Of a stretch of DNA of 64,000 nucleotides, positions 41,040 through 50,374 are shown in pieces. Source of the stretch: DATBFG01 sp036558645 (GTDB lineage Bacteria; Acidobacteriota; Terriglobia; Terriglobales; Acidobacteriaceae). Numbering within the stretch: position 1 is the first letter of the stretch; each line of letters begins with the position of its first letter. The stretch is taken from contig DATBFG010000063.1 in assembly GCA_036558645.1 (NCBI GenBank), positions 1 to 64,000 of the forward strand, in the 5' to 3' direction. The notes under the pieces were generated by a model that made no database searches, had not been told where the DNA came from, and was given only the letters and a program-made list of their open reading frames with translations. Position numbers and translations under genes: made by a program.

Positions 41040-43049
41040 CTATTTCAACCTTGTCCCTACCGGCACCTCTTCCAGAAAGCCCGCCAGAATGGGCTTGCCG
41101 CCTTCTGGAGAAGCGGCAACGATCATTCCATTCGACTCGAGCCCGCGCAGCTTACGAGGCGCGAGATTTGCGACGATCACAACTTTTCGTCCCACGAGCA
41201 TTTCAGGTGCATACGCCTCGGCGATCCCTGCCACGACCTGCCGGATCTCGCTGCCGAGATCGACCTCGAGACGCAGCAACTTGTCGGCGCCTTTGACTCT
41301 TTCGGCCACTTTGACCTGTCCGACCCGGAGTTCAACCTTTGCAAAGTCGTCGATGCTTATCTTTCCATCCGGCGTGACTGTGGCCCCTGCAGGCTTGACT
41401 GCTTGCGTCGCTCCGGCGGTGTTTGCCACAGGCGTGGGCACTTGTGCCTGAGTGGCAGCAGGTGCGCCACGTCCTTGATCTTCGAGCCGTTGCATCTTGT
41501 CGATAGCGGTCTTGTCGGCACGAGGAAATACGGCCTGTATGTTCCCAAGCTTCGTGCCGAGTTTAAGTTGGCCCCAATGCAGATCAGAAAGCGAGTAGTT
41601 ACGGATGTCACCGAGCCCTAGTTGAGCCCAAATTTTAGAAGTTGCGTCGGGGATCACGGGATGTGCAAGGGCTGTGACAATGCGTAGTGCTTCGGCACTG
41701 GTGTAGAGGACAGTCGCCAATCTTGCCCGGCTTTCTTCGTCCTGTTTTTCCCCGAGCGCCCACGGTTCGTTCTCGACGATGTACTTGTCTACGGCTGCGA
41801 CCATGCCCCAGGCAACTTCCAGCGCGCGGGAGAATTGCTGTTGATCGAACAGAGCGCTGTATTCGTTGATCGTTTTGCGCGCCGCGTCAGCAATTGCGTC
41901 GTCACTGGCGTTGTGTGAGGCCTTCGCAGAAGGGTAGGGAATTTCGCCGCGAAAATACCTTGTGATCATGGTCAGCGTGCGACTTGCGAGATTCCCAAGT
42001 CCATTGGCAAGGTCTGCGTTATAACGCTGTACCAATGCATCAAAGGAGAATGAACCGTCCTGCCCGAAAACGATCTCGCGTAGCAGGAAATAACGGAGCG
42101 CGTCGGAACCCAAAACGTCGAGAATGGTTTCTGCGCGGACGATGTTGCCGCGCGACTTCGACATCTTGTTTTCCTCAAAGAGCAACCAGCCGTGCGCCAT
42201 GATTCCTTTGGGTAGGGGCAAGCCTGCAGCCATCAGAAATGCCGGCCAGTAGACGCAATGGAAACGCACGATCTCCTTGCCGATCATCTGAATATCAGCT
42301 GGCCAGAATTTGTCGTAAAGCTTGGTATCGGAAGAACCATAACCGAGCGCTGTGATGTAGTTGGCCAACGCATCCAGCCAGACATAGATCACGTGTTTCG
42401 GATCATCCGGAACAGGAATGCCCCAGGAAAAAGTGCTGCGGCTGATGGACAGATCACGCAGGCCGGACTTTACGAACGACATTACTTCGTTACGGCGTGT
42501 CTCCGGACGGATGAAATCGGGATTGTCGTTGTAGTGAGCCAGTAGCTTGTCTTGAAACGCGGACAACTTGAAGAAGTAATTTTCTTCCTGCACAGTCTCA
42601 GTCGGGCGGCCGCACTCCGGGCAGGGCGCACCAGGTCCGACGGCATCGACGTATAGTTCATCGAAGACACAGTATTGACCGGTGTAGCTCCCCTTGTAGA
42701 TGAAGCCGTTCTCTTGGATCTTTCGCCACAGAAATTGCACGCTCTGCTTGTGCCGGTCCGAGGTAGTGCGTATGAAGTCATCGTATGTGAGATTCATGCG
42801 GTCCCACAAAGCGCGGAACTCGGCCGATACCTCGTTGGTTAGTTGTTGCGGAGTCTTGCCTGCGGCTTGGGCAGCACGCTCAATCTTCTGTCCATGTTCA
42901 TCGGTTCCAGTCAAGAAGTAAGTTTCTGACCCGAGCATGCGCTGGCGCCGCGCAATGGCATCGCAGGCGATCGTGGTATACGCGTGACCGATGTGAGGGC
43001 GGGCGTTGACGTAGTAGATAGGCGTCGTGATGTAGAACTTCTTGCTCAT
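41040..43049 (-). CDS. metG: methionyl-tRNA synthetase
   Basis: 669 residues. Class I synthetase charging tRNA-Met. Signatures: YYVNARPHIGHAYTT (HIGH), the zinc knuckle CPECGRPTE, FLTGTDEHGQKI, and LLFEENKMSKSRGN (KMSKS). The alpha-helical anticodon-binding domain follows, then a Pro/Ala/Thr-rich linker. The C-terminal ~100 residues are a tRNA-binding EMAP/Trbp111-like domain (IDDFAKVELRVGQVKVAERVKGADKLLRLEVDLG, NGMIVAA), which gives dimerisation and extra tRNA affinity. Length and order match the MetG1 type with a fused C-domain. Single-copy housekeeping gene. Confidence 0.98.
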   Translation of the reverse strand: MSKKFYITTPIYYVNARPHIGHAYTTIACDAIARRQRMLGSETYFLTGTDEHGQKIERAAQAAGKTPQQLTNEVSAEFRALWDRMNLTYDDFIRTTSDRHKQSVQFLWRKIQENGFIYKGSYTGQYCVFDELYVDAVGPGAPCPECGRPTETVQEENYFFKLSAFQDKLLAHYNDNPDFIRPETRRNEVMSFVKSGLRDLSISRSTFSWGIPVPDDPKHVIYVWLDALANYITALGYGSSDTKLYDKFWPADIQMIGKEIVRFHCVYWPAFLMAAGLPLPKGIMAHGWLLFEENKMSKSRGNIVRAETILDVLGSDALRYFLLREIVFGQDGSFSFDALVQRYNADLANGLGNLASRTLTMITRYFRGEIPYPSAKASHNASDDAIADAARKTINEYSALFDQQQFSRALEVAWGMVAAVDKYIVENEPWALGEKQDEESRARLATVLYTSAEALRIVTALAHPVIPDATSKIWAQLGLGDIRNYSLSDLHWGQLKLGTKLGNIQAVFPRADKTAIDKMQRLEDQGRGAPAATQAQVPTPVANTAGATQAVKPAGATVTPDGKISIDDFAKVELRVGQVKVAERVKGADKLLRLEVDLGSEIRQVVAGIAEAYAPEMLVGRKVVIVANLAPRKLRGLESNGMIVAASPEGGKPILAGFLEEVPVGTRLK

Positions 43050-43090
43050 TTCTTTTCACCGTGGCCGTAGGGGAGAGTTTGTTGTGCAAC

Positions 43091-44437
43091 CTATTTCGGC
43101 AGGTTCTCCCGATAGAGTTGAATGGCTTCCTGCATGACGCTTTTCAGTGGAACGCCATTCTGCATCGCGATCTGACGGCAATCTTCATATTCGGGAGCAT
43201 AGTTAGTGATAGTGCCGTTCATCCGTGCAACTTTTAAGCGCACATTTCCCCAGCGAGTGGCCACTGTTTGCCATGCGCGGGCGAGAGCCTGACGCTGTTC
43301 TTGCCGCTGCCGCACGCCGAGGCTTGTCGTTTCTTTGAAAATCAGCGATTCCAGGTCATGGGCATTCTCAGGCCGACATAGCACAGTCAAGAGCATTCCC
43401 GGACGGTTCTTCTTCATCTGCACGGGAACGCCGAAGACGTCGAGTGCACCTAATTCCAGAAGTCGGTCCATGACATAGCCGAAAACTTGCGGATTCAGGT
43501 CGTCAATATTGGCTTCGAGCACGCTGATAGTTTCGTAGTCCGAGGTAGCCGCAGATTGTTCGTGAGCTTCTCCGACGAGCAGTCGAAGCACATTGGCGTG
43601 GCGCTCAAAATCGCGAGAGCCAGCGCCATATCCAGTGGCCTGAATCTTCATGGCAGGGAACGAGCAAAACTTAGTCGCCAGGGTCTTCACGATCGCTGCA
43701 CCGGTAGGCGTTACAAGTTCAGCTTGCACCTCGTTTGAGTAGAGAGGCACTCCCTTAAGCAATTCAACGGTTGCAGGGGCCGGTACCGGCAAGGTTCCAT
43801 GAGCGCACTTCACTGTACCGCCGCCTACGTTTAACGGAGAGCAGACGATGGCCTCGACATTCAATGCCTCGGCGCCCACGGCAGCGCACGTGATGTCGAC
43901 CATAGCGTCGATAGCCCCGACTTCGTGGAAATGTACTTTCTCAATGTCGGTGGAGTGTATCTTCGCCTCCGCCGCACCCAGGGCCTCGAAGATGGCGATT
44001 GCAGTATTCTTCGCGGTGTTGCTGATCGACGCTGCGGAGATACTCTTCTTGATCTCTTGCAAACCCCTTCCGTGTTCGTGCTCGCGGGTGTCAGATAAGG
44101 GTCGTGAGGGCTCGCTGCCGAAGTTATGTTCCAGAAGTTCCACAGGCCGCTGGGCATGGGTCTTGTGTGTATGAGAATGCTTGTGACCCTGTGATTCGCG
44201 AGTACGCTGCTTCCAATATTCTTCGCGCGGCAAGTCCTTCTCACCGTTCGAGTAAACGTCGACCTTCGTGGCACTGATTCCACTCCGGGTCACACGAGAG
44301 ACTTCCAGGCGCGCGCCGATATTTAACGCTGCAATTGTTTCCTCGAATAGTGCGGAGGGAACCCCGGCATCTACCAAGGCGCCGAGAAACATATCGCCAC
44401 TGATACCGGAAAAACAGTCGAGGTAAGCGATGCGCAT
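43091..44437 (-). CDS. larC: LarC-type nickel insertion protein
   Basis: 448 residues. Opens MRIAYLDCFSGISGDMFLGALVDAGVP, typical of LarC (DUF111), which inserts nickel into the pincer nucleotide cofactor of lactate racemase. Later blocks include YGAGSRDFERHANVLRLLVGE, LEANIDDLNPQVFGYVMDRLLELGALDVFGVPVQMKKNRPGMLLTVLC and the C-terminal APEYEDCRQIA. A His-rich segment (HKHSHTHKTHAQR, residues ~84-96) is suited to metal storage. It is a single uninterrupted frame, unlike Lactobacillus larC, which needs frameshifting. No larA, larB or larE is in the window, so its client enzyme lies elsewhere. Confidence 0.93.
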   Translation of the reverse strand: MRIAYLDCFSGISGDMFLGALVDAGVPSALFEETIAALNIGARLEVSRVTRSGISATKVDVYSNGEKDLPREEYWKQRTRESQGHKHSHTHKTHAQRPVELLEHNFGSEPSRPLSDTREHEHGRGLQEIKKSISAASISNTAKNTAIAIFEALGAAEAKIHSTDIEKVHFHEVGAIDAMVDITCAAVGAEALNVEAIVCSPLNVGGGTVKCAHGTLPVPAPATVELLKGVPLYSNEVQAELVTPTGAAIVKTLATKFCSFPAMKIQATGYGAGSRDFERHANVLRLLVGEAHEQSAATSDYETISVLEANIDDLNPQVFGYVMDRLLELGALDVFGVPVQMKKNRPGMLLTVLCRPENAHDLESLIFKETTSLGVRQRQEQRQALARAWQTVATRWGNVRLKVARMNGTITNYAPEYEDCRQIAMQNGVPLKSVMQEAIQLYRENLPK

Positions 44438-44449
44438 AGGAAGCAGCTG

Positions 44450-44467
44450 CTAGTCTTCGGTCGTTAC
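44450..44467 (+). repeat. TAGTC..GGTCGTTAC-type repeat
   Basis: CTAGTCTTCGGTCGTTAC. Inverted counterpart at 44590-44606, bracketing ~120 bases between larC and argS. Confidence 0.45.
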
Positions 44468-44589
44468 CCTTCAGGAACTGGCCGTGGTTTGTTATTCATG
44501 CTCGATACAAAATCAGGACGCAGTCTCAAACAGATTCTCGTCATCTCGAATTGCCTGGGTCACCCAAGGAACTCGTTGAGGCAAGTTCG

Positions 44590-44606
44590 CTGACGACTAA
44601 CGACTG
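44590..44606 (-). repeat. GACGACTAACGAC-type repeat
   Basis: CTGACGACTAACGACTG, the reverse-oriented partner of 44450-44467. Confidence 0.5.
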
Positions 44607-44710
44607 AAAGCTGTTTTCATCATATGGCTCGCATTTCTTCCGCGTCAAACTACGCCGTCACGCTCACTTTGCTACAATCACTTTCTTCTTCAACCGTTTA
44701 GCGAGGCACT

Positions 44711-46855
44711 TTGTACCGTCACCTGGAACACCGTTTAACCCAGCATGTGCGCGATTTTCTGCGCCGCACATATGATGTTGAACTCCCGAAGATTGTGGTC
44801 GAGCAGCCGCCACGCATCGAAATGGGAGAGTATGCTTTGCCCCTCGCATTCGAGCTGGCAAAGAAGCTGCGGAAAGCTCCGCGCAAGATTGCAGAGGAGA
44901 TAGTCAACGGCATTGGACCCATTGAAGGATTCGAAAAACTCGAATTGGCGGGTGCTGGATATGTCAATGCGCGAGTCAGCCGCGGCGAATTGGCGTGGTC
45001 GCTAGCAGCGGATGTAAAGGCAGGCTCGGAGGGTCCTAGCGGCAAAATTCTGGTTGAGCACTCAAGCATCAACCCGAACAAGGCTGCTCACATCGGGCAT
45101 CTCCGCAATGCCATTCTTGGCGACACGTTCGTGCGTTTGCTGCGCTTTGCCGGCCGCGAAGTGGATGTTCAAAACTACATCGACAACACCGGGGTTCAAG
45201 TTGCCGATGTCGTAGTCGGATTCCTCTACGTCGAGAACAAGACGAGGGATGAAGTTGCCGCCCTAACGCGACAGCCTCGATTTGACTACTACTGCTGGGA
45301 TCTGTATGCCCGTGTCTCGCATTGGTATGGACTTGATAAGGCCAACCAGTCGCGGCGAGGTGAGGTCCTGCATGCTATTGAGTCGGGTGATAACGAAACA
45401 GCAGCCCTTGCTGAGTTGATTTCGGTCACAGTGTTGAAGCGGCATCTCGAAACGATGGATCGCCTGGACATAGAGTACGACTTCCTTCCACGTGAGAGTG
45501 AAATTCTGCACCTGCATTTCTGGGATGCTGCATTCACCAAGCTGAAAGATGCAGGCGTGCTTTATTACGAAGGCGGCGGGAAGAACAAAGGCTGCTGGGT
45601 GATGCGGCGGGGGGGAGCTAGACCTGGCTCCGAGAGTGCCGAGATCCGAGCGGAGGATTTGCGAATCGATACTTACGTTGCCGCTGATCGGGACGCTGTA
45701 CGCATCACTCACATCCCAACCAGCACGGTAGTGAGTTCGGACAGTGAAGGGTCTCAAGGTAAGAACCGCAGCAAAGCAATGGATTTGCTAAGAACAACAC
45801 TTGGCGAGTTAGCGGTAGTCGCGAACGCCGAGGAAGAACAGAAAGTCATCGTGCGCTCGAATGGCACCGTGGGTTATGTCGGCAAAGATATCGCGTATCA
45901 CATGTGGAAGTTTGGTTTGCTGGGAAAGGATTTTGGGTATCGCAAGTTCTATGAATATCCCAACCATCATCAGTGCTGGATTTCTAGCACTAACGGCGAG
46001 CCGGACCATCCACATTTCGGCGATGTGGCTGAAATCTACAACGTCATAGATGCCCGACAGGCAGAAGCGCAAAACGCCGTGGTCGAGGCTTTGCGAGGAT
46101 TGGGGCATGGGGATGCAGCCGATCACTACACTCATTTCTCGTATGAGATGGTGGCGCTTACTCCTCGCTGTGCGGCGGAGCTAGGATACAAACTTTCAGA
46201 CGAAGACAAAACGCGAAGCTTCATCGAGGTATCGGGTCGTAAAGGATTTGGTGTAAAGGCGGATGACCTGCTGGATACGCTGATAGCGTCAGCCAAAAAA
46301 GAAGTCGATTCACGCCAGCCGCAATTGAGCGAAGCCGAACGACTTTCGATTGCCACGCAGATTGCCATCGGAGCACTGCGATATTTCATGCTCAAGTTCA
46401 CCAAGTCATCGGTGATCGCATTCGACTTCAAAGAGGCTCTGAGCTTCGAGGGGGAAACGGGGCCATACGCGCAGTATGCCGTCGTTCGCGCAACCAACAT
46501 CTTCCGCAAGGGTGGGTTTGATCCGGACACGTATGCGGGAGAGCAGCTTCCAGGCGAGCGACTATCACATTATTTATCGGGAGAACCCAACAACGAAATC
46601 TGGGAACTCTGGCTTGCGGCGGGGAAGACGTCGCATGTTGTCGATCAGGCCATCGCGACCACCGAGCCGGCGTTCTTGGCGAAGCATGCATTTCAGTTGG
46701 CGCAGTCGTTTAATTACTTCTACCATCGGCATCCTATCTTGAACGAAACTGACGAAGCGCGTAAGCAGTTCCTGCTGGTCACGGTCGCAGTCGTGCGGCG
46801 TGAACTGATCCGTGTTCTCGCCGCCATGGGAATCACCGTCCCACCGGTCATGTGA
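44711..46855 (+). CDS. argS: arginyl-tRNA synthetase
   Basis: 714 residues from TTG 44711 (GAGG 5 bases upstream). The N-terminal Add1 domain (LYRHLEHRLTQHVRDFLR) precedes the Rossmann core with HIGH-type NPNKAAHIGHLRNAILGDTFVRLL. The KMSKS-equivalent loop is IEVSGRKGFGVKADDLLD. The C-terminal DALR anticodon-binding domain ends VAVVRRELIRVLAAMGITVPPVM. It is longer than the usual 550-600 residues, mainly through a ~75-residue polar insertion (~residues 301-376) between GKNKGCWVM and KVIVRSNGTVGYVGKDIAY. The insert contains SDSEGSQGKNRSKAMDL. It charges tRNA-Arg. Confidence 0.96.
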   Translation: MYRHLEHRLTQHVRDFLRRTYDVELPKIVVEQPPRIEMGEYALPLAFELAKKLRKAPRKIAEEIVNGIGPIEGFEKLELAGAGYVNARVSRGELAWSLAADVKAGSEGPSGKILVEHSSINPNKAAHIGHLRNAILGDTFVRLLRFAGREVDVQNYIDNTGVQVADVVVGFLYVENKTRDEVAALTRQPRFDYYCWDLYARVSHWYGLDKANQSRRGEVLHAIESGDNETAALAELISVTVLKRHLETMDRLDIEYDFLPRESEILHLHFWDAAFTKLKDAGVLYYEGGGKNKGCWVMRRGGARPGSESAEIRAEDLRIDTYVAADRDAVRITHIPTSTVVSSDSEGSQGKNRSKAMDLLRTTLGELAVVANAEEEQKVIVRSNGTVGYVGKDIAYHMWKFGLLGKDFGYRKFYEYPNHHQCWISSTNGEPDHPHFGDVAEIYNVIDARQAEAQNAVVEALRGLGHGDAADHYTHFSYEMVALTPRCAAELGYKLSDEDKTRSFIEVSGRKGFGVKADDLLDTLIASAKKEVDSRQPQLSEAERLSIATQIAIGALRYFMLKFTKSSVIAFDFKEALSFEGETGPYAQYAVVRATNIFRKGGFDPDTYAGEQLPGERLSHYLSGEPNNEIWELWLAAGKTSHVVDQAIATTEPAFLAKHAFQLAQSFNYFYHRHPILNETDEARKQFLLVTVAVVRRELIRVLAAMGITVPPVM

Positions 46856-46989
46856 CTTCATTTCTGCCGCTCGGATTATTTACTTGGTATGCAATCAGAT
46901 ATCTCGCTGAGTTCAGTGGCACTGCATCCTGCAACTAAACCTCCTTGCCTCTCATCAAATTAGACATAGCGTGAAACATGGAGAAAAGT

Positions 46990-47424
46990 ATGAAGCGGAT
47001 GATGGTGGCGGTGTGTTTGCTGGTCCTGACGGCAGGTTTCGCGTTGGCTGCACCAACGGTGGCGTCCAGTGTTCCGGCCTTTCCGAAGACCTTGATCAAT
47101 GCCAAGTACGTGTATGTGACCAGCTACGATGGCAACGAATTCAACTTCGACGTCCTACCGCAAGATCGGGAAGCCATCGGCAATGTGCAACGCGCGCTGG
47201 AGAACTGGGGGCGGTACATCATCGTCTACAACCCAAGACAAGCTGACATGATCGTTGCTGTGCAAAGCCGTGGGTCGGAGGATGTATTAGCGGTATATGA
47301 CCCGCATTTCGGTGTGGGGTCGACTTATCTGTGGCGAGCGATGAGTCATGGTGGTTTGGATCGTAGCGAAATGCCAATTATTGCGGAGCTGCGACAGGCG
47401 GTAGAGGCGGCTGACGTAAAGTAA
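46990..47424 (+). CDS. small exported protein of unknown function
   Basis: 144 residues from ATG 46990, where GGAGAAA is 3-6 bases upstream. An ATG four codons earlier lacks a ribosome site. The signal peptide MKRMMVAVCLLVLTAGFALAA is clear. The mature part (~120 residues) includes NAKYVYVTSYDGNEFNFDVLPQDREAIGNVQRALENWGRYIIVYNPRQADMIVAVQSRG and HFGVGSTYLWRAMSHGG. Short exported proteins with this NAKYVYV..YDG..FNP/D..PEDR pattern appear in Acidobacteria without assigned role. The stop codon lies inside a hexanucleotide repeat, so slippage could change the C-terminus. Confidence 0.75.
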   Translation: MKRMMVAVCLLVLTAGFALAAPTVASSVPAFPKTLINAKYVYVTSYDGNEFNFDVLPQDREAIGNVQRALENWGRYIIVYNPRQADMIVAVQSRGSEDVLAVYDPHFGVGSTYLWRAMSHGGLDRSEMPIIAELRQAVEAADVK

Positions 47425-47456
47425 GAGTAAGAGTATGAGTAAGAGTAAAAGTAAAA
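47421..47456 (+). repeat. hexanucleotide tandem repeat (GTAAGA-like, six units)
   Basis: Units GTAAGA, GTAAGA, GTATGA, GTAAGA, GTAAAA, GTAAAA. The first unit contains the TAA stop of the upstream gene. Confidence 0.85.
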
Positions 47457-47499
47457 GCACCGAGCGCTTCCGAGCTTGGGAAGTCCGAAGATATGAATT

Positions 47500-48078
47500 C
47501 TATTTTTGGCGGCGGTACTCGGCATCAAAAGTCACTTCCCACGTCCTCCCGCTATCCCGAGAGATTTCGATTACCTGGTGGACGCGATCTTTGTCAATTG
47601 GCCTCAATGTCGTTCGATCAAGGTGTGACTTGCCATCGGGATGCGGAATTTCTCCCTGAAAGCGGACTCCGCCGTCCTTGAGTTCTTGAATTAGTTTTTT
47701 CTCTTTGATCGGTCCTACTGCCGTTACCCAAACTTGTTTCCAGGACTTGGTAGCGCGCTGGTAATAGAAAAGACTTTTTCCGTCTGCTCCATCAGCAGAG
47801 AGTTCATGCCAGTTCTCGATGATGGCGCAACCGTCCAGGACCTTTTCGACGACATCGGTTCCTCCTTTGCTGCGATCGTGATTGTCATAGACATCCCAAC
47901 TTCCTACCCAGAAGTCGAGTGTGTGATAGGCCGGGTCCGCTTCACAGGGGTGTGTAACTGTGTCACTCGTGACCGGATGATTCTCTGGGAGACGAAGCGC
48001 CGCCTGCGCTACCTGGGTGGCTTGTGCGAAGAAAAGAATAGACAGAGCAAGAAAGAGCAGCGCGGCGAGATGCTTCAT
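47500..48078 (-). CDS. exported DUF1579-like protein
   Basis: 192 residues with a signal peptide (MKHLAALLFLALSILFFAQATQVAQA). The mature domain reads like the lipocalin-type DUF1579 family: HTLDFWVGSWDVYD (the LDF.GxW start), AIIENWHE, YYQRATKSWKQVWV, RFQGEIPHPDGKSHLDRTTLRPI and VIEISRDSGRTWEVTFDAEYRR. Members are periplasmic with unknown ligand. Convergent with the preceding small exported gene; a DUF3185-like gene lies 61 bases upstream in the same direction. Confidence 0.82.
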   Translation of the reverse strand: MKHLAALLFLALSILFFAQATQVAQAALRLPENHPVTSDTVTHPCEADPAYHTLDFWVGSWDVYDNHDRSKGGTDVVEKVLDGCAIIENWHELSADGADGKSLFYYQRATKSWKQVWVTAVGPIKEKKLIQELKDGGVRFQGEIPHPDGKSHLDRTTLRPIDKDRVHQVIEISRDSGRTWEVTFDAEYRRQK

Positions 48079-48139
48079 TTTCTCTCCTGAAACGCTAGAG
48101 ACTGGAGAGAGGAGAAAAAGTCACCACGCCGCAGGAAGA

Positions 48140-48358
48140 CTATCCGCGTCCACGCCCGCCACTGAGCATCATTCCAGCACCTCCCAAAATCATAATCGTG
48201 CCGACAATGGGCGAGACACGCTCGTTGTGTGTAGTCTGAATCCCAATCTTGGTATCGCCTGCCTTAATTCCATGATTCTCGGTGTGCGGAACCGGGACGA
48301 CAAATGACGCAATGCCCAGAATCAGCACAACCAATCCAGCCCAAAACAGCATTTTCAT
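48140..48358 (-). CDS. small DUF3185-like membrane protein
   Basis: 72 residues: a first transmembrane helix (MKMLFWAGLVVLILGIASFVV), a polar loop PVPHTENHGIKAGDTKIGIQTTHNERVS, and a second helix (PIVGTIMILGGAGMMLSGG) ending RGRG. The layout (short, two helices, loop with an ENHG..G.. motif) matches small DUF3185-type proteins frequent in Acidobacteria. An AGGCAGC stretch precedes the ATG. Function unknown. Confidence 0.75.
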   Translation of the reverse strand: MKMLFWAGLVVLILGIASFVVPVPHTENHGIKAGDTKIGIQTTHNERVSPIVGTIMILGGAGMMLSGGRGRG

Positions 48359-48522
48359 AGCTGCCTCCGAGAGTTATGGCTCGCTCAATCTGCATCGACC
48401 CGAGCAAAGGAGAGAACCAGCGCGTTTAAGATGCCGAAGGAGGGAAATCAGCTGCTCAGGTCGTGAACGACAAGTAAAGACTCAGGCCCTGCTTTGTGAA
48501 AACAGAGCCCGCAACAGGCAAC

Positions 48523-50025
48523 CTAGTTTGATGTGCTGAAATCGCGCACGAATTCAATGAGTGATCGCACGGCAATGCCGGATGGACCTTTCGCAATCCA
48601 AGACTTGTTCTCTTCCATCCACGCCGTACCGGCGATGTCGAGGTGGATCCAGGGAGTTTCCTCGGCAAATTCCTTGAGGAACATCGCTGCGGTGATGGCG
48701 CCTCCCCAGCGTCCGCCGGAGTTGACAATATCAGCGATGCTGGAGCGGATGCTCTCCTTGTACTCTTCATCAAGGGGCATACGCCACATCTTTTCGCCCG
48801 CTTTGTCGAGTGCGCGCGCGAAGCGCTGATACATACCGTCGTCGTTCGCAAATACTCCAGCATTGACGTAGCCGAGAGCGACGACGCAAGCGCCGGTGAG
48901 GGTGGCAGCGTCAACAAGATGAGTGCATCCGAGCTGGCGGGCATAGAAAAGGCCATCGGCAAGGACGAGGCGGCCCTCAGCATCAGTGTTGATGATCTCG
49001 ATCGACTTGCCGGACATGGCGATCTGAACATCTCCGGGCTTTTGCGCCTTGCCCGAAGGCATGTTCTCGGTGGCGCACACGATCCCAATGACCTTAATCT
49101 TCGGCTTGAGCAGCGCGATCGCGCGCATGGTCCCAATCATTGCTGCGCCGCCAGCCATGTCGTATTTCATCTTTTCCATGCCATCGGCTGGTTTTATGGA
49201 AATACCTCCGGTGTCAAAGGTAATCCCTTTCCCGACGAGCCCAAGCATGGGTTTTTCCGGCGCGCTTGCGGGTTCATAGCGCATTACGATCAAGGCGGGT
49301 GGTTCGTCGGAGCCTTGCGCGACACTCCAAAATGCTCCCATCTTCAATTCTTTGAGCTTGTCCGCACCATAAACTTCGCACTTGAGGCCGACTTCCTTAC
49401 TCATCTCACGCGCTCGCTCGGCAAGGATGGTGGGAGTCATGCGATTGCTTGGCTCATTGACGAGATCGCGGGTGAAATTCTGCGATTCGCCGATGATACC
49501 TCCTTCCTCAACTGCTTTCTGAGCCTGCGCCTGGTCGTCCTTGGTGACGATGGTGATGGCATCGATTTGCTGATCCTTACGGTCGCTCTTGTACACGTCC
49601 GGATCGAAGTTGCCGACGAAAGCGCCCTCCGCAATCGCACGCAGTGCATCCGGCCCGGCAAAGGATTCGGGGGCGACGAAAGCGAAAGTCCGAATGCCCC
49701 GAGGTTTCAGAAAGCGGACGGCGGTCCCTGCCACCCGACGCAATTCGAAGGCAGAGAAGGTCTTGGCTTTTCCTCCTCCGAGTAAAAGAAGCCGTTTGGC
49801 CTTGAGGCCGGCAGGACGATGCACAAGCGTGGGTTCAAAAATCTTGCCACTTGCCTCGTTGCTGGCAATGACATCCGAAGCGGCGTTGCGGATGGCGTCG
49901 CTGCTGCTGTCAACGGCGACATCGGATCGATCTTTCTGGTTCTTTTCTGCACGATCGAGGACGATGACAGCAAGGCACTCCGTCTCCAGCTCCGCAGGAT
50001 TGCTAAAAATCAGGTTAGTTTTCAT
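48523..50025 (-). CDS. pepA: leucyl aminopeptidase (M17, PepA type)
   Basis: 500 residues. The C-terminal catalytic domain carries the M17 signatures: GLVGKGITFDTGGISIKPADGMEKMKYDMAGGAA (metal-binding Lys/Asp), the family signature NTDAEGRLVLADGL, and HLVDAATLTGACVVALG. The C-terminus has PWIHLDIAGTAW. The N-terminal domain is the macro-like fold. Two divalent metals remove N-terminal amino acids from peptides in the cytosol. PepA in E. coli also acts as an architectural protein in Xer recombination at plasmid sites. Xer genes are present 30 kb away, but no link is shown. Confidence 0.96.
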   Translation of the reverse strand: MKTNLIFSNPAELETECLAVIVLDRAEKNQKDRSDVAVDSSSDAIRNAASDVIASNEASGKIFEPTLVHRPAGLKAKRLLLLGGGKAKTFSAFELRRVAGTAVRFLKPRGIRTFAFVAPESFAGPDALRAIAEGAFVGNFDPDVYKSDRKDQQIDAITIVTKDDQAQAQKAVEEGGIIGESQNFTRDLVNEPSNRMTPTILAERAREMSKEVGLKCEVYGADKLKELKMGAFWSVAQGSDEPPALIVMRYEPASAPEKPMLGLVGKGITFDTGGISIKPADGMEKMKYDMAGGAAMIGTMRAIALLKPKIKVIGIVCATENMPSGKAQKPGDVQIAMSGKSIEIINTDAEGRLVLADGLFYARQLGCTHLVDAATLTGACVVALGYVNAGVFANDDGMYQRFARALDKAGEKMWRMPLDEEYKESIRSSIADIVNSGGRWGGAITAAMFLKEFAEETPWIHLDIAGTAWMEENKSWIAKGPSGIAVRSLIEFVRDFSTSN

Positions 50026-50143
50026 AGGATGTTATTAGTATGGGTGCGCGGAAGGAAATTAGGCAAGCGGCTTCGAAGGTCTGACTGCGGTGGAAAAGTT
50101 ACGAGCCAGACAAGGGTCGCCCGCGATCTTGACTCCGTATTTT

Positions 50144-50374
50144 TTAGGCCGCGATATACCGGTTGCCGGCTACCTGTATGACGTTGATCGGAATTCGGAT
50201 GCGCCGCAAATCGCCGGAACGCCGTTCTCTTGCTTCAAGAAACACGATCTTCTCGCTGAGTGCGACAGGGTCAGAAACGACCTCAAGAATCTCGCCATAC
50301 AGCTTGACCTGGTTGCCCTGAACGTAGCCGAGTCGCTTGATCCTCTCGCAAAGGCTGGTTTCTTCCTTTGTCAT
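50144..50374 (-). CDS. small protein of unknown function, 76 aa
   Basis: MTKEETSLCERIKRLGYVQGNQVKLYGEILEVVSDPVALSEKIVFLEARERRSGDLRRIRIPINVIQVAGNRYIAA. It is a soluble protein with an alternation of charged helix and beta strands that suggests a small SH3- or PRC-barrel-like fold (QGNQVKLYGEILEVVSDPV, RIRIPINVIQV). No family is recognised. It precedes pepA by about 120 bases on the same strand. A GAAAGGA-like ribosome site lies upstream of the ATG. Confidence 0.65.
   Translation of the reverse strand: MTKEETSLCERIKRLGYVQGNQVKLYGEILEVVSDPVALSEKIVFLEARERRSGDLRRIRIPINVIQVAGNRYIAA

Noticed and set aside
48643..49785. 380-codon plus-strand frame
   Set aside because: Antisense to pepA, whose active-site motifs are unmistakable.
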